Origin: Spirochaetales bacterium
GTDB lineage: Bacteria; Spirochaetota; Spirochaetia; SZUA-6; DRHE01
Direction: 5' to 3'
Assembly: GCA_016930895.1 (NCBI GenBank)
Contig: JAFGFV010000236.1
Span: 1-14,836, forward strand
DNA: 14,836 nt
Shown piece by piece: positions 1 through 6,718 of this stretch. Position numbers and translations under genes: made by a program. The notes beneath the pieces are model-generated. The model ran no database searches and was not told where the DNA came from. It saw only the letters and a program-made list of their open reading frames with translations. Within the stretch, counting starts at the first letter, position 1; each line of letters starts with the position of its first letter.

Positions 1-711
1 GACCGCCGGCCCCGAGTAGCCGCTTTCGGCGCCCACGCCGTGAATGTTCGGCTTCGGGACCCAGTCCTCCAGGCCGATCTCCGAGATCCCCCGGAAGGTG
101 TTGACCGCCGAGATGGCGTCCGCCCCGCCCTTTTTGGCGTAGAGGGCCGGCTCGGTCATGTCGGTGATGTTGGGGGTCATCTTGGCCATGACCGGGATCT
201 TGACCGCCTTCTTGACCACCTCGGTGAATCCCTCCAAGAGCTGGAAGGCCTGGCCCACCTTGTGCCCCGAACCCTCGATGGTCATGTGCGGGCAGGAGAA
301 GTTGAGCTCCAGCATGTCGGCGCCGTTGTCCTCCGCAGCCTTGGCCAGGTACTCCCAGTCGTCCATCGAGAAGCCCATGATGCTGGCGACGATGGGATGC
401 TTCGGGTAGCGCTTCTTGAGATACAGGAAGTCCAGCAGGTTGTCCTTGAGAGGCCGGTCCGAGATCTGCTCCACGTTCTGAAGACCCATCAGGTGCTTGG
501 AGCCGTAGTGGTAGGCGTTCATGCGCGGAGAGGGGTGGACGATCGGCCAACGGCCCGAGGCCAGGGTCTTGAAGGCCACGCCGCCCCAGCCCGCCTCGAA
601 GCTCTTGGCCACCATCTCCGCGCTGTTGGACACCGGCGAAGACGACAACAGGAAGGGGTTCGGGAAACGGACCCCGCAGAAATCAACGGAAAGATCGATA
701 TTCTTGGCCAT
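1..711 (-). CDS. preA: NAD-dependent dihydropyrimidine dehydrogenase, catalytic subunit PreA (3' end outside window)
   Basis: This is the catalytic, FMN-binding subunit of the cytoplasmic PreTA enzyme, which interconverts uracil or thymine and their 5,6-dihydro forms with NAD(H). The first 237 residues are present, and the C-terminal part, where the family carries two ferredoxin-like 4Fe-4S motifs, lies beyond the left edge. The visible part is the dihydroorotate-dehydrogenase-like TIM barrel, with NPFLLSSSP near residue 18, NFSCPH at 137-142, AKMTPN at 176-181, AVNT near 203 and SGYSGPAV at the edge. The ATG at 711 follows a strong GAGGAGG site on the minus strand. It lies 13 nt after the preT stop, so the two genes are almost certainly co-transcribed. 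The loop after NFSCPH has Val152 where mammalian dihydropyrimidine dehydrogenase has its catalytic Cys; as I recall, E. coli PreA also lacks that Cys. A related dihydroorotate dehydrogenase is less likely because of the preT partner. Confidence 0.93.
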   Translation of the reverse strand, partial: MAKNIDLSVDFCGVRFPNPFLLSSSPVSNSAEMVAKSFEAGWGGVAFKTLASGRWPIVHPSPRMNAYHYGSKHLMGLQNVEQISDRPLKDNLLDFLYLKKRYPKHPIVASIMGFSMDDWEYLAKAAEDNGADMLELNFSCPHMTIEGSGHKVGQAFQLLEGFTEVVKKAVKIPVMAKMTPNITDMTEPALYAKKGGADAISAVNTFRGISEIGLEDWVPKPNIHGVGAESGYSGPAV

Positions 712-724
712 GCTCTTGCCTCCT

Positions 725-2044
725 CTATTTCAACGCCTGCTTGATCGCCCGAGCGGCCAGCTTGCCATCCTGCACCGCTTCGACCACCAGGCCCGGACCC
801 CGGACGATGTCCCCACCGGCATAGACCCCTGTGACCGAGGTGGCCCCCGTCTTGGGATCGGCGACGATCAGCCGCTGGCGGCTTGTCTCGATCCCGGCCC
901 CCCAGTCCACCTGCTCGTCGGTCTTGTTGCCGATGGCCTCCACCACCAGGTCGGCGGGCAGCTCCCACTCGGAACCCTCGATCTCCACCGGGCGACGGCG
1001 TCCCGAGGCGTCGGGATCCCCCAGGCGGGTGCGTACCAGCCTGAGGCCCTTGATGCGGCCGTTCCCCGACGCGTAGCCGACGGGCTGATTGAGCAACAAG
1101 AAGTGCACGCCCAGTCTCAAGGCCTCCTGGCGTTCGTCCTCCTCCGCCGGCATCTGGGCATATGAGCGGCGGTACACCAGGTAGACGTCCCGGGCCCCCA
1201 GCTTGAACGAGGATTCTGCGCAGTCCATGGCCACGGAGCCGCCGCCGACCACGGCCACGGTCTTGCCTTCGACCTGTTTGGCGAGCTCGGGGAAACGCTC
1301 CTCCCGCAGGGCTTCCAGGTACTCCACGGAGGTGTACAGCCCCTGGAGGTCCTTTGCGCTCGGATCCAGCCTGACCGCCGACCACAGACCCGGCGACAGG
1401 AACACCGCCTGGAAACCTTGAGCGAGCAGCTGTTTGGCCCCCTCCACCCCGTCGATTCGGGTTCCAGTCTTGAACTGCACCCCCAGGTCGTGGAGGTCCT
1501 GGAGCTCATTCTCCAAAAAGGCCTTGTCGAAGCGGTAGGCCGGCACTCCGTAGCGGATTACCCCTCCGATCTCCGACCTCTCTTCGAACACGGTCACCTG
1601 GAAACCGTCCCTGGCCAACTCGGCAGCGCAGGACAGGCCCGCGGGCCCGGAGCCGACCACCGCCACCGTCTCCTTGCGCGGCGCGGGCTTCTCGAACACC
1701 TTGAAGCCGGTCCGCCAGCCTTCTTCGATCAGGAAGCGCTGGATCCTGCCGATCTCGATGGGCCGGCTGATCCCGGTGGCGCTGCACTCCTTTTCGCACA
1801 GCTGCGCCGTCGGGCAGAGCACCCCGCAGGCCCCGCCGAGAATGTTGTTGATCTTGATGGTGCGGATGGCGCCGGTGATGTTGCGCAGCCGGAGCTTGCG
1901 GATGAAGGTCCCCGGGTCCGTTTCCGCCGGGCATCCCTTGGAGCAGGGCGGGTCGTAGCACAGCAGGCAGCGGTCGGCTTCCGCCAACGCATGGGCCAGG
2001 CCAATGCCCGGCTTCATCTCTCGAAAGCTATCAGCATAACTCAC
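725..2044 (-). CDS. preT: NAD-dependent dihydropyrimidine dehydrogenase, electron-transfer subunit PreT
   Basis: This 439-aa flavoprotein passes electrons between NAD(H) and PreA. The N-terminus carries the Fe-S-binding helical domain seen in the small subunit of glutamate synthase and in mammalian dihydropyrimidine dehydrogenase. Its cysteines lie at 26, 29, 34 and 38 (CLLCYDPPCSKGCP) and at 73, 77, 83 and 87. The FAD Rossmann motif VAVVGSGPAGLSCA is at 127-140, the NAD(P) motif VAVVGGGSVAMDC is near 263-275, and the C-terminal AGGDIVRGPGLVVEA closes the FAD site. I chose the GTG at 2044 because GGAGG sits 7 nt upstream. An in-frame TTG at 2083 would overlap the permease gene and has no such site. 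The gap to the permease stop is 28 nt. A glutamate-synthase beta-like role is possible in isolation, but adjacency to preA makes PreT the best reading. Confidence 0.92.
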   Translation of the reverse strand: MSYADSFREMKPGIGLAHALAEADRCLLCYDPPCSKGCPAETDPGTFIRKLRLRNITGAIRTIKINNILGGACGVLCPTAQLCEKECSATGISRPIEIGRIQRFLIEEGWRTGFKVFEKPAPRKETVAVVGSGPAGLSCAAELARDGFQVTVFEERSEIGGVIRYGVPAYRFDKAFLENELQDLHDLGVQFKTGTRIDGVEGAKQLLAQGFQAVFLSPGLWSAVRLDPSAKDLQGLYTSVEYLEALREERFPELAKQVEGKTVAVVGGGSVAMDCAESSFKLGARDVYLVYRRSYAQMPAEEDERQEALRLGVHFLLLNQPVGYASGNGRIKGLRLVRTRLGDPDASGRRRPVEIEGSEWELPADLVVEAIGNKTDEQVDWGAGIETSRQRLIVADPKTGATSVTGVYAGGDIVRGPGLVVEAVQDGKLAARAIKQALK

Positions 2045-2072
2045 AACGATGCCTCCTTCTTCGGCTGTGATT

Positions 2073-3053
2073 TCAATCGGCAACTGCCTTGCGCCGCATC
2101 TTACGGGCCGGGTCGCGCTGGATCAGCAATACCGACCCGATGACCACGGCGGCGCCCACGTAACTGAGCATTGCAGGCCGCTCACCCAGCAGCAGGTAGC
2201 TCAGAGCGATCCCGAACACCGGGATGAGCAGCTTGAACCCCACCGCCCGCACCACACCCGCGGACTTGAGGGCCAGGTTGAACAGGGGATACACCAGCGC
2301 CGTCCCGATGACCCCGATGTACAGAAGCGTCACCCACTGCCTCCCGCGAACCTCGCTGAAAGGCGTCCTGCCGAGCACGATCAAGGCAACGACAAAGAGT
2401 ACCGCGGCACCGGACAGCATCGATAGAAACGTCGGCACGAAGCCTCCGTACCGGACCACGTAGCGCTTCAGCAAGATGGAATAGATGCTGATCGACAGCG
2501 CGCCGCCAACGAGGATCAGATTGCCCCACAAGAAGCGCCGAGCGGCCAGAGTCCCCAGCGCCGACACACCCACTCCGGCGATCACGACGAGCGCCACCCC
2601 AGCCACCCCGCTCAGGGAGGCGACCAGGCGAAGCCGAGAGAAATCTTCCTTGATTATAAGAGGCGCCAGCAGGGTTGTAAAGATCGGCTGGGTGTTCGCC
2701 AGCAGCGAGCCGTTGCAGGCCGTGGAGAGCTTGATCCCGAAGGTCAGGCAGATGGAGAACAGGGCAATCCCTGGGATGCCGAGCAGGCTCATCATCCACT
2801 GGTCCCGGCGCAGGGTCGCGCGGCGCAAGGTCGCGGGCCGCAAGGTCACGGGGCCCACCAGGCGGCGCCGCTCGAGCAGGTACAGTGGAATCAGCGGCAG
2901 AACCCCGAAGAAGTACCGGAAGAAGGAAATCGACAGGGGGCTGAGCTGACCAGTCACGCTCTTCATGGCCGGAAAGACCGTGGCGAGAACGAACATCACC
3001 ACCACGAGGAGGACACTCCACCAAGCCTGAGAGTGCGGTCTGGACGGCGACAT
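2073..3053 (-). CDS. EamA/DMT-superfamily permease
   Basis: This 326-aa integral membrane protein has about ten hydrophobic segments in two EamA-like halves, for example residues 11-30, 88-107, 143-165, 175-192 and 205-227. The length and the pattern of two repeated five-helix units fit drug/metabolite transporters, whose substrates cannot be read from sequence. Its position as first gene of an apparent operon with preT and preA suggests transport of a pyrimidine, a dihydropyrimidine or a breakdown product, which is inference only. The ATG at 3053 has no convincing Shine-Dalgarno site and lies 10 nt from a good -10, so the leader may be very short. The loop after the second segment contains a threefold pentapeptide repeat (TLRPATLRRATLRRD, residues 70-84) encoded by a 15-bp tandem repeat. 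The C-terminus is basic. Confidence 0.85.
   Translation of the reverse strand: MSPSRPHSQAWWSVLLVVVMFVLATVFPAMKSVTGQLSPLSISFFRYFFGVLPLIPLYLLERRRLVGPVTLRPATLRRATLRRDQWMMSLLGIPGIALFSICLTFGIKLSTACNGSLLANTQPIFTTLLAPLIIKEDFSRLRLVASLSGVAGVALVVIAGVGVSALGTLAARRFLWGNLILVGGALSISIYSILLKRYVVRYGGFVPTFLSMLSGAAVLFVVALIVLGRTPFSEVRGRQWVTLLYIGVIGTALVYPLFNLALKSAGVVRAVGFKLLIPVFGIALSYLLLGERPAMLSYVGAAVVIGSVLLIQRDPARKMRRKAVAD
2806..2850. repeat. Threefold 15-bp tandem repeat inside the permease gene
   Basis: Three consecutive 15-nt units (consensus CGGCGCAAGGTCGCG on the plus strand, 2806-2820, 2821-2835 and 2836-2850) differ by a few bases. The unit is a multiple of three, so the frame is kept and the protein gains a repeated basic pentapeptide in a loop predicted to lie between membrane segments. 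Confidence 0.8.
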
Positions 3054-3063
3054 AGATAACTCT

Positions 3064-3091
3064 ATTTTACTAGATCACTCAGGAAAATCAA
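3064..3091 (-). promoter_or_regulatory. Candidate sigma70-type promoter for the permease-preT-preA operon
   Basis: On the minus strand, TTGATT (3091-3086) and TAAAAT (3069-3064) are separated by 16 nt, giving four of six and five of six consensus matches. The -10 ends 10 nt before the permease ATG, which predicts a leader of only a few nucleotides. The call rests on consensus matching alone. Confidence 0.5.
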
Positions 3092-3096
3092 GCTGT

Positions 3097-3119
3097 TTCC
3101 AACTCGATTCCAACTTCGA
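3097..3119. promoter_or_regulatory. Tandem direct repeat upstream of the permease promoter, possible activator site
   Basis: TTCCAACTCGA (3097-3107) is followed directly by TTCCAACTTCGA (3108-3119), identical apart from one inserted T. The units repeat with a period of about one helical turn. The repeat begins 5 bp upstream of the proposed -35 of the permease operon, which is a typical place for an activator. No regulator gene lies next to it, so the binding protein is unknown. Confidence 0.4.
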
Positions 3120-3227
3120 TTTCAAATGCTGTTGTGACCAGACTCGCGCCGGCAACCGGCCGGGTGCTCGCTGCGGCGGTCGCATGGATTCCGCCGCATG
3201 CTCGCGGCGCCCAGGCCAATGCCCGCT

Positions 3228-3255
3228 TTGAAAACCGACCATGACGTGGTATTAT
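3228..3255 (+). promoter_or_regulatory. Candidate sigma70-type promoter for the lipoprotein gene
   Basis: TTGAAA (3228-3233) and TATTAT (3250-3255) are separated by 16 nt. The -10 ends 11 nt before the GTG start, so transcription should begin around 3261-3263, inside or next to the AAAGGA ribosome site. It lies in the 213-bp gap between the divergent permease and lipoprotein genes. Confidence 0.5.
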
Positions 3256-3266
3256 AGAAAAGGATT

Positions 3267-5315
3267 GTGAAAGTATTGCGCGCCCTAGTCCCAGCTCTGG
3301 TTCTCATGTTGCTCGCGGCAGGTTGCTCGGACCTGTCCGTGTTCTCGCCTTCCAACGAGGGCACCGTGGCCGTAGAAGTGCGTTCCCTCCACGAGGGAGG
3401 TGTCATCGGCCCCGGGGAAAGCCTCAGCTTCGTGATCCACGGAAATGCGGATGCCCAAGAGGACCTGCAGCTCGAGATCATCCTGACGGACGATCAGGGC
3501 GACGGGGTTTGGAGGCGGACCCTGAGCGATCCCGCCGTGAACGAAGAGCTGGAGCTCGTCCTGCCGGATCTGCAGACCGGGCAATACGAAATCCTCCTGC
3601 AGGTCATGGGGACGGATTCGGCCGCGAGCCGGAAGAGTCTCTCCTTCTTCTACGTGCAGGGCCGCTACGCTATCACCGGGCTGAGCTCGTACCCCCCGTC
3701 CACGCTGCCCGGGGCAGAGATCGTGGTGCAGACGGACCTCGAGGTCCCGAATGGGGCGGACCCCTACATTCGCTGGACCCAGGGCGACGCCGTGCTGGCC
3801 AGGGGGCTGCTCAGCGAAGGCCTGGAGACGATCACCTGGAAGGCACCGCGCGAGCCGGGGGTCTACCCCGTGACCGTGGAGCTCTTCCCGGTGCCCCCCT
3901 CCGGCAGCGAGGATTTCTCCTTCTCCTCCGCCCTTGCGATGACGGCGCGTCTGTACATCAGCCCCGGCGTTCCGACGGCAGCTGACACTCTCGTGCCCGA
4001 AGCTTCGTACTACAGCCTGTTCCATTTCGATGGTTCGCTCAACGACCGGGGAAGGCTGGGGACTACCGCGTCCGGAGAATCGCAGGCGACGGGAGAGCTG
4101 TTCGGGGATGCCGAGTTTGCCTCCGGTGCGTCCTCGGACGGGCTTAGCATCCGTGCCGGCTCCGGCATGCGCTACCCCCGGCTGATTCTGCCCCTGTCCG
4201 GGACCGAGGGCCCCGCGGGCCAGGCCCCGGAGGGCACGGGATCGCTCGCCCCGTGCACTCTCACCCTGGCCCTGGTGCCGGATGTCGAGCCCCGCGAGGC
4301 TGCCCTGCTGACCACCCGCTCCGCCGACGGAGGCTTTGGGTTGATCGTTCGCTTCGACGCCCAAGGCAGCCTGGTTGCCACGCTACGTAGCGCCGATGAG
4401 GCCGTCGTGGACTTGCCCTCCGGCATGCCCGCCCTGAGCGCGGGAAAGCTTCAGCGGGTAGACTTGTCCTTGGTGGTCTTGGCCGACACCGTGACCGCAC
4501 TCTGGTTCCTAGACGGCCGCCAGACTGCAGCCTTGGCGCGTGTCCTGCCGCTCAAAGCCGTCGGAGCGGCCGGCGAGGCGGGCGGGGACACGGTGCTCGG
4601 GGGAACCAATGGCTTCGCCGGAACCGTGACCGAGCTGGGCGTGTACTTCGAGGACGACCAGGGTCGCCCGGCCGTGGATCCGGGGATCTTCCGGTCCGCG
4701 ATGCAGAAGCGCTTCGGCCTCTCACTGATTCTCGCCGAGGGATTCGAGGGCCTGTACCCGCCCTCAGGGTTCGAGCTCCAGGGTCGCCCGGCCCTGGAAA
4801 AGGGTGCCCTGGTCTTGCGCCCGGGACCGGAAGCCGGCGAGCCATCGGCGGCCGTAGACTCCCCGGTCGGGCCGGCCGGCTCGATTTCGGGCTTGAAAAC
4901 ACCGCTCTTCGAGCTTCGGCTCCCGGAAATCATCATCGAGCTGCAGACGCGAACCGGGTTCCCGGCAGGAAGCCGGATCGTGTTCCAGTGGGAGGGGGAA
5001 GAGGACGGCTTCGCGGAGCTCCGCTGCGAGGGCGGGACACCCCAGGCCTTCGGCAGCCTCCTGGATCCACGGGTTCCCGGGGGCGCGCTTCGTCTCCCCC
5101 GCCTGCCGGCCGCGCTCCGGATCCGTTTGAGCTCGAGCGGCCTGACGGTCGAGCCTTTCGAGGATAGCGGAGACGATCAGGCGCCGTCGGTCACTCTGCC
5201 CATCGGCGCTTCCCCCGAGGGCAGCAGCTGGCTCAGGCTGTCCCTGTTCGGCGCGCCGCAAGCCGGGCCCCTCGAACTCGACCACGTTCTGATCTACGGA
5301 GCCTCGGAGCGGTAG
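3267..5315 (+). CDS. Large lipoprotein with Ig-like and lectin (LamG)-like beta domains
   Basis: This 682-aa secreted lipoprotein has no function I can name. The signal peptide is basic then hydrophobic and ends in the lipobox LLAAGC, so Cys20 should be lipidated and the protein anchored in a membrane facing the periplasm or outside. Residues about 35-130 and 133-235 look like Ig-like beta-sandwich repeats. About 245-465 starts with SYYSLFHFDGSLNDRG, typical of concanavalin/LamG-like folds, and contains a later TVLGGTNGFAGTVTEL strand pair. About 490-680 looks like a further lectin-like beta domain. No catalytic motif is visible. The GTG at 3267 follows AAAGGA by 3 nt and gives a full signal peptide at once. 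The gene is single, divergent from the permease, and its 3' end overlaps the methyltransferase gene by 22 bp. Confidence 0.85.
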   Translation: MKVLRALVPALVLMLLAAGCSDLSVFSPSNEGTVAVEVRSLHEGGVIGPGESLSFVIHGNADAQEDLQLEIILTDDQGDGVWRRTLSDPAVNEELELVLPDLQTGQYEILLQVMGTDSAASRKSLSFFYVQGRYAITGLSSYPPSTLPGAEIVVQTDLEVPNGADPYIRWTQGDAVLARGLLSEGLETITWKAPREPGVYPVTVELFPVPPSGSEDFSFSSALAMTARLYISPGVPTAADTLVPEASYYSLFHFDGSLNDRGRLGTTASGESQATGELFGDAEFASGASSDGLSIRAGSGMRYPRLILPLSGTEGPAGQAPEGTGSLAPCTLTLALVPDVEPREAALLTTRSADGGFGLIVRFDAQGSLVATLRSADEAVVDLPSGMPALSAGKLQRVDLSLVVLADTVTALWFLDGRQTAALARVLPLKAVGAAGEAGGDTVLGGTNGFAGTVTELGVYFEDDQGRPAVDPGIFRSAMQKRFGLSLILAEGFEGLYPPSGFELQGRPALEKGALVLRPGPEAGEPSAAVDSPVGPAGSISGLKTPLFELRLPEIIIELQTRTGFPAGSRIVFQWEGEEDGFAELRCEGGTPQAFGSLLDPRVPGGALRLPRLPAALRIRLSSSGLTVEPFEDSGDDQAPSVTLPIGASPEGSSWLRLSLFGAPQAGPLELDHVLIYGASER

Positions 5316-6214
5316 AGCCCCCGTACCGCATCCACTTCCCTTCGCATCAGGGCGATGTGCGCCGGCGTGGTGCCGCAGCACCCCCCGACGATCGAAGCCC
5401 CGGCCGACACGAGCTCGCGCACCCTGGCAGCCATGACTTCGGGGGTCTCGCGGTAGACGGTCCTGCCGTCGACGATCTCAGGAAGCCCCGCGTTGGCGTG
5501 CACCAGCAGCGGTCGGTCGGTGAGCTTCCGGAACTCCGCGATCAGAGGGATCATCCCGGCAATCCCGTTCCCGCAGTTGGCACCCAGCACGTCCGCACCC
5601 GCGGCCGTCAGCACTTCCACGGCCCGGGCCGGATCGACTCCCATGACGGTTCGAAAACCGTGGACAGTGGGCCCGAAGGTCATGGTGGCCATGACCTCCA
5701 GGCTCTGGCCGGTCTCGCCCTCCACGTATCGACCCGCCCTGACCGCGCAGGCGGCCTCCTCGACGCTGACCATGGTTTCGATGCACAGTACCCGCACGCC
5801 GGCATCCACTACCGCCCGGACCTGCTCCGCAAACACACCTTCGAGCTGCTCTTCGTCGTAGTCCCCAAGAGGTTTCAGGAACTCCCCGGAGGGCCCGATC
5901 GAGGCCGCGACGATGCAGCCCGGGGCCCCCTCCAGGGACAGGCGCGCCCCGGCGCCGTTCAGTTCCGCGACCCGCTCCGCCAAGCCGTGGCGTCGGAGCA
6001 TCGCCGCGCTGCCTCCGAAGGTGTTCGTGAGCACCATGTCCGCGCCGGCGGCCGCATAGGCCGCGGCCACCCCCCTGACCCGTTCCGGGTGATCCACGTT
6101 CCACAACTCGGGACAGCTGCCGGGCTCCAGCCCCTGACTCTGGAGCATCGTGCCCCAGGCTCCATCGGAAAGGAGAACCCCCTTCTCGTTCAGCCGCTCC
6201 CTGAGTCTCCCCAT
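5294..6214 (-). CDS. Stand-alone homocysteine S-methyltransferase domain protein
   Basis: This 306-aa protein matches the zinc-dependent homocysteine-binding module found at the N-terminus of cobalamin-dependent methionine synthase (MetH) and in BHMT-like enzymes. It should transfer a methyl group to homocysteine to give methionine. Seen in the sequence: LLSDGAWGTMLQSQGL at 14-29, TNTFGG at 63-68, and the zinc ligands Cys214 (GANCGNG) and Cys279/Cys280 (VGGCCGTTP). There is no pterin, cobalamin or reactivation domain, so the methyl donor is unknown; a separate corrinoid protein or a small methylated compound is possible. The ATG at 6214 follows GAGGAGGT by 4 nt, and a longer reading frame to 6424 has no conserved sequence. 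It sits near ahcY, which makes homocysteine. Its stop lies inside the 3' end of the lipoprotein gene. Confidence 0.88.
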   Translation of the reverse strand: MGRLRERLNEKGVLLSDGAWGTMLQSQGLEPGSCPELWNVDHPERVRGVAAAYAAAGADMVLTNTFGGSAAMLRRHGLAERVAELNGAGARLSLEGAPGCIVAASIGPSGEFLKPLGDYDEEQLEGVFAEQVRAVVDAGVRVLCIETMVSVEEAACAVRAGRYVEGETGQSLEVMATMTFGPTVHGFRTVMGVDPARAVEVLTAAGADVLGANCGNGIAGMIPLIAEFRKLTDRPLLVHANAGLPEIVDGRTVYRETPEVMAARVRELVSAGASIVGGCCGTTPAHIALMRREVDAVRGLYRSEAP

Positions 6215-6236
6215 CGCCACCTCCTCGGGTGAGGGA

Positions 6237-6242
6237 ATTATC
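6237..6242 (-). promoter_or_regulatory. Possible -10 element for the homocysteine methyltransferase gene
   Basis: GATAAT on the minus strand lies 22 nt before the ATG and would leave a leader of about 15 nt that still holds the GAGGAGG site. It sits in a small GGGA/TCCC inverted repeat. I find no good -35 at the right distance, so the gene may instead be read through from the upstream 94-aa gene. Confidence 0.25.
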
Positions 6243-6312
6243 CCACAACCTGGCAGAGCGTGGCTACCTCGCGGGAGCAGGATCAGGGACTTGCTGAAGG
6301 GGGGAGAGGGAC

Positions 6313-6597
6313 TCAGCCTCTGGTCGAGGAACCGACGAACAGACCCCGGAGGTGGCTGTATACCGGGAGGCTCAAGCGCGCCTCGAAGAGCATGCGCGCG
6401 CGCTCCTCCTCGGTGCGCCCGCACAGGTAGTCTTCCAGCAAGTGGTCGATCTCCTGCACGGCGGGCTCCACGAAGCGCCGGAAGCGTTCCTGCGCCTGGG
6501 AAGGGGCAGAGGAGCGGGACGGAGGAGCCGCGTTGACCCGGGCGATCCTTCGCCGCAGGCTGTACTCGCGGTTAAGCAGGTCATCCAACCATTCCAT
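6313..6597 (-). CDS. Hypothetical 94-aa protein
   Basis: I do not recognise this protein. It is 94 aa, soluble-looking and mostly helical, with alternating acidic and basic stretches (EWLDDLLNREYSLRRRIARVN at the start, EPAVQEIDHLLEDYLCGRTEEERARMLFEARL in the second half). A short Pro/Ser-rich linker lies near residues 24-34. It has no signal peptide, no membrane segment and a single Cys. The ATG at 6597 follows AGAGGA by about 5 nt, and a possible -10 (TACAAT, 6618-6613) lies just upstream. It is in the same direction as the homocysteine methyltransferase, 98 nt ahead of it, and divergent from sahR. The ribosome site and coding-like residue pattern support a real gene, but no family does. 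Confidence 0.5.
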   Translation of the reverse strand: MEWLDDLLNREYSLRRRIARVNAAPPSRSSAPSQAQERFRRFVEPAVQEIDHLLEDYLCGRTEEERARMLFEARLSLPVYSHLRGLFVGSSTRG

Positions 6598-6688
6598 GGC
6601 ATTCCTCTGTCCATTGTATCGGCGGATTGCGAGGCGGGGCTTAGAGCTGTGGACCCTGTACTCGAGGGCCAAGGCCCGCCGAAAGTAG

Positions 6689-6717
6689 TTGCATGCATCA
6701 GGATATCTTGATATAGT
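6689..6717 (+). promoter_or_regulatory. Candidate promoter of the sahR-ahcY operon
   Basis: TTGCAT (6689-6694) and TATAGT (6712-6717) are separated by 17 nt. The -10 matches five of six consensus positions, while the -35 is weak. The predicted transcription start, about 7 nt past the -10, falls on or next to the ATG at 6725, so the mRNA may have no leader. The spacer is occupied by a palindrome. Confidence 0.5.
6697..6712. promoter_or_regulatory. Palindromic operator, probable autoregulatory SahR-type site
   Basis: ATCAGGATATCTTGAT is a 16-bp inverted repeat with one mismatched symmetric pair, centred on GATATC. It fills the spacer between the proposed -35 and -10 of the sahR promoter, the place where an ArsR-type dimer would block RNA polymerase. 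ArsR-family proteins bind such 12-2-12-like or shorter dyads as dimers. No second copy is seen in the other intergenic regions of the window. Confidence 0.6.
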
Positions 6718-6718
6718 A

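Noticed and set aside
2045..2083. TTG at 2083 as the preT start
   Set aside because: It would overlap the permease stop and has no ribosome site; the GTG at 2044 has GGAGG at good spacing and gives the normal N-terminus.
3122..3481. 119-aa minus-strand open frame over the start of the lipoprotein gene
   Set aside because: It has no motif and is antisense to a signal peptide and lipobox; it is treated as chance.
6689..6718. TTG at 6689 as the sahR start
   Set aside because: Those codons coincide with the promoter and operator, and ArsR homology begins only after the ATG codons at 6719 and 6725.
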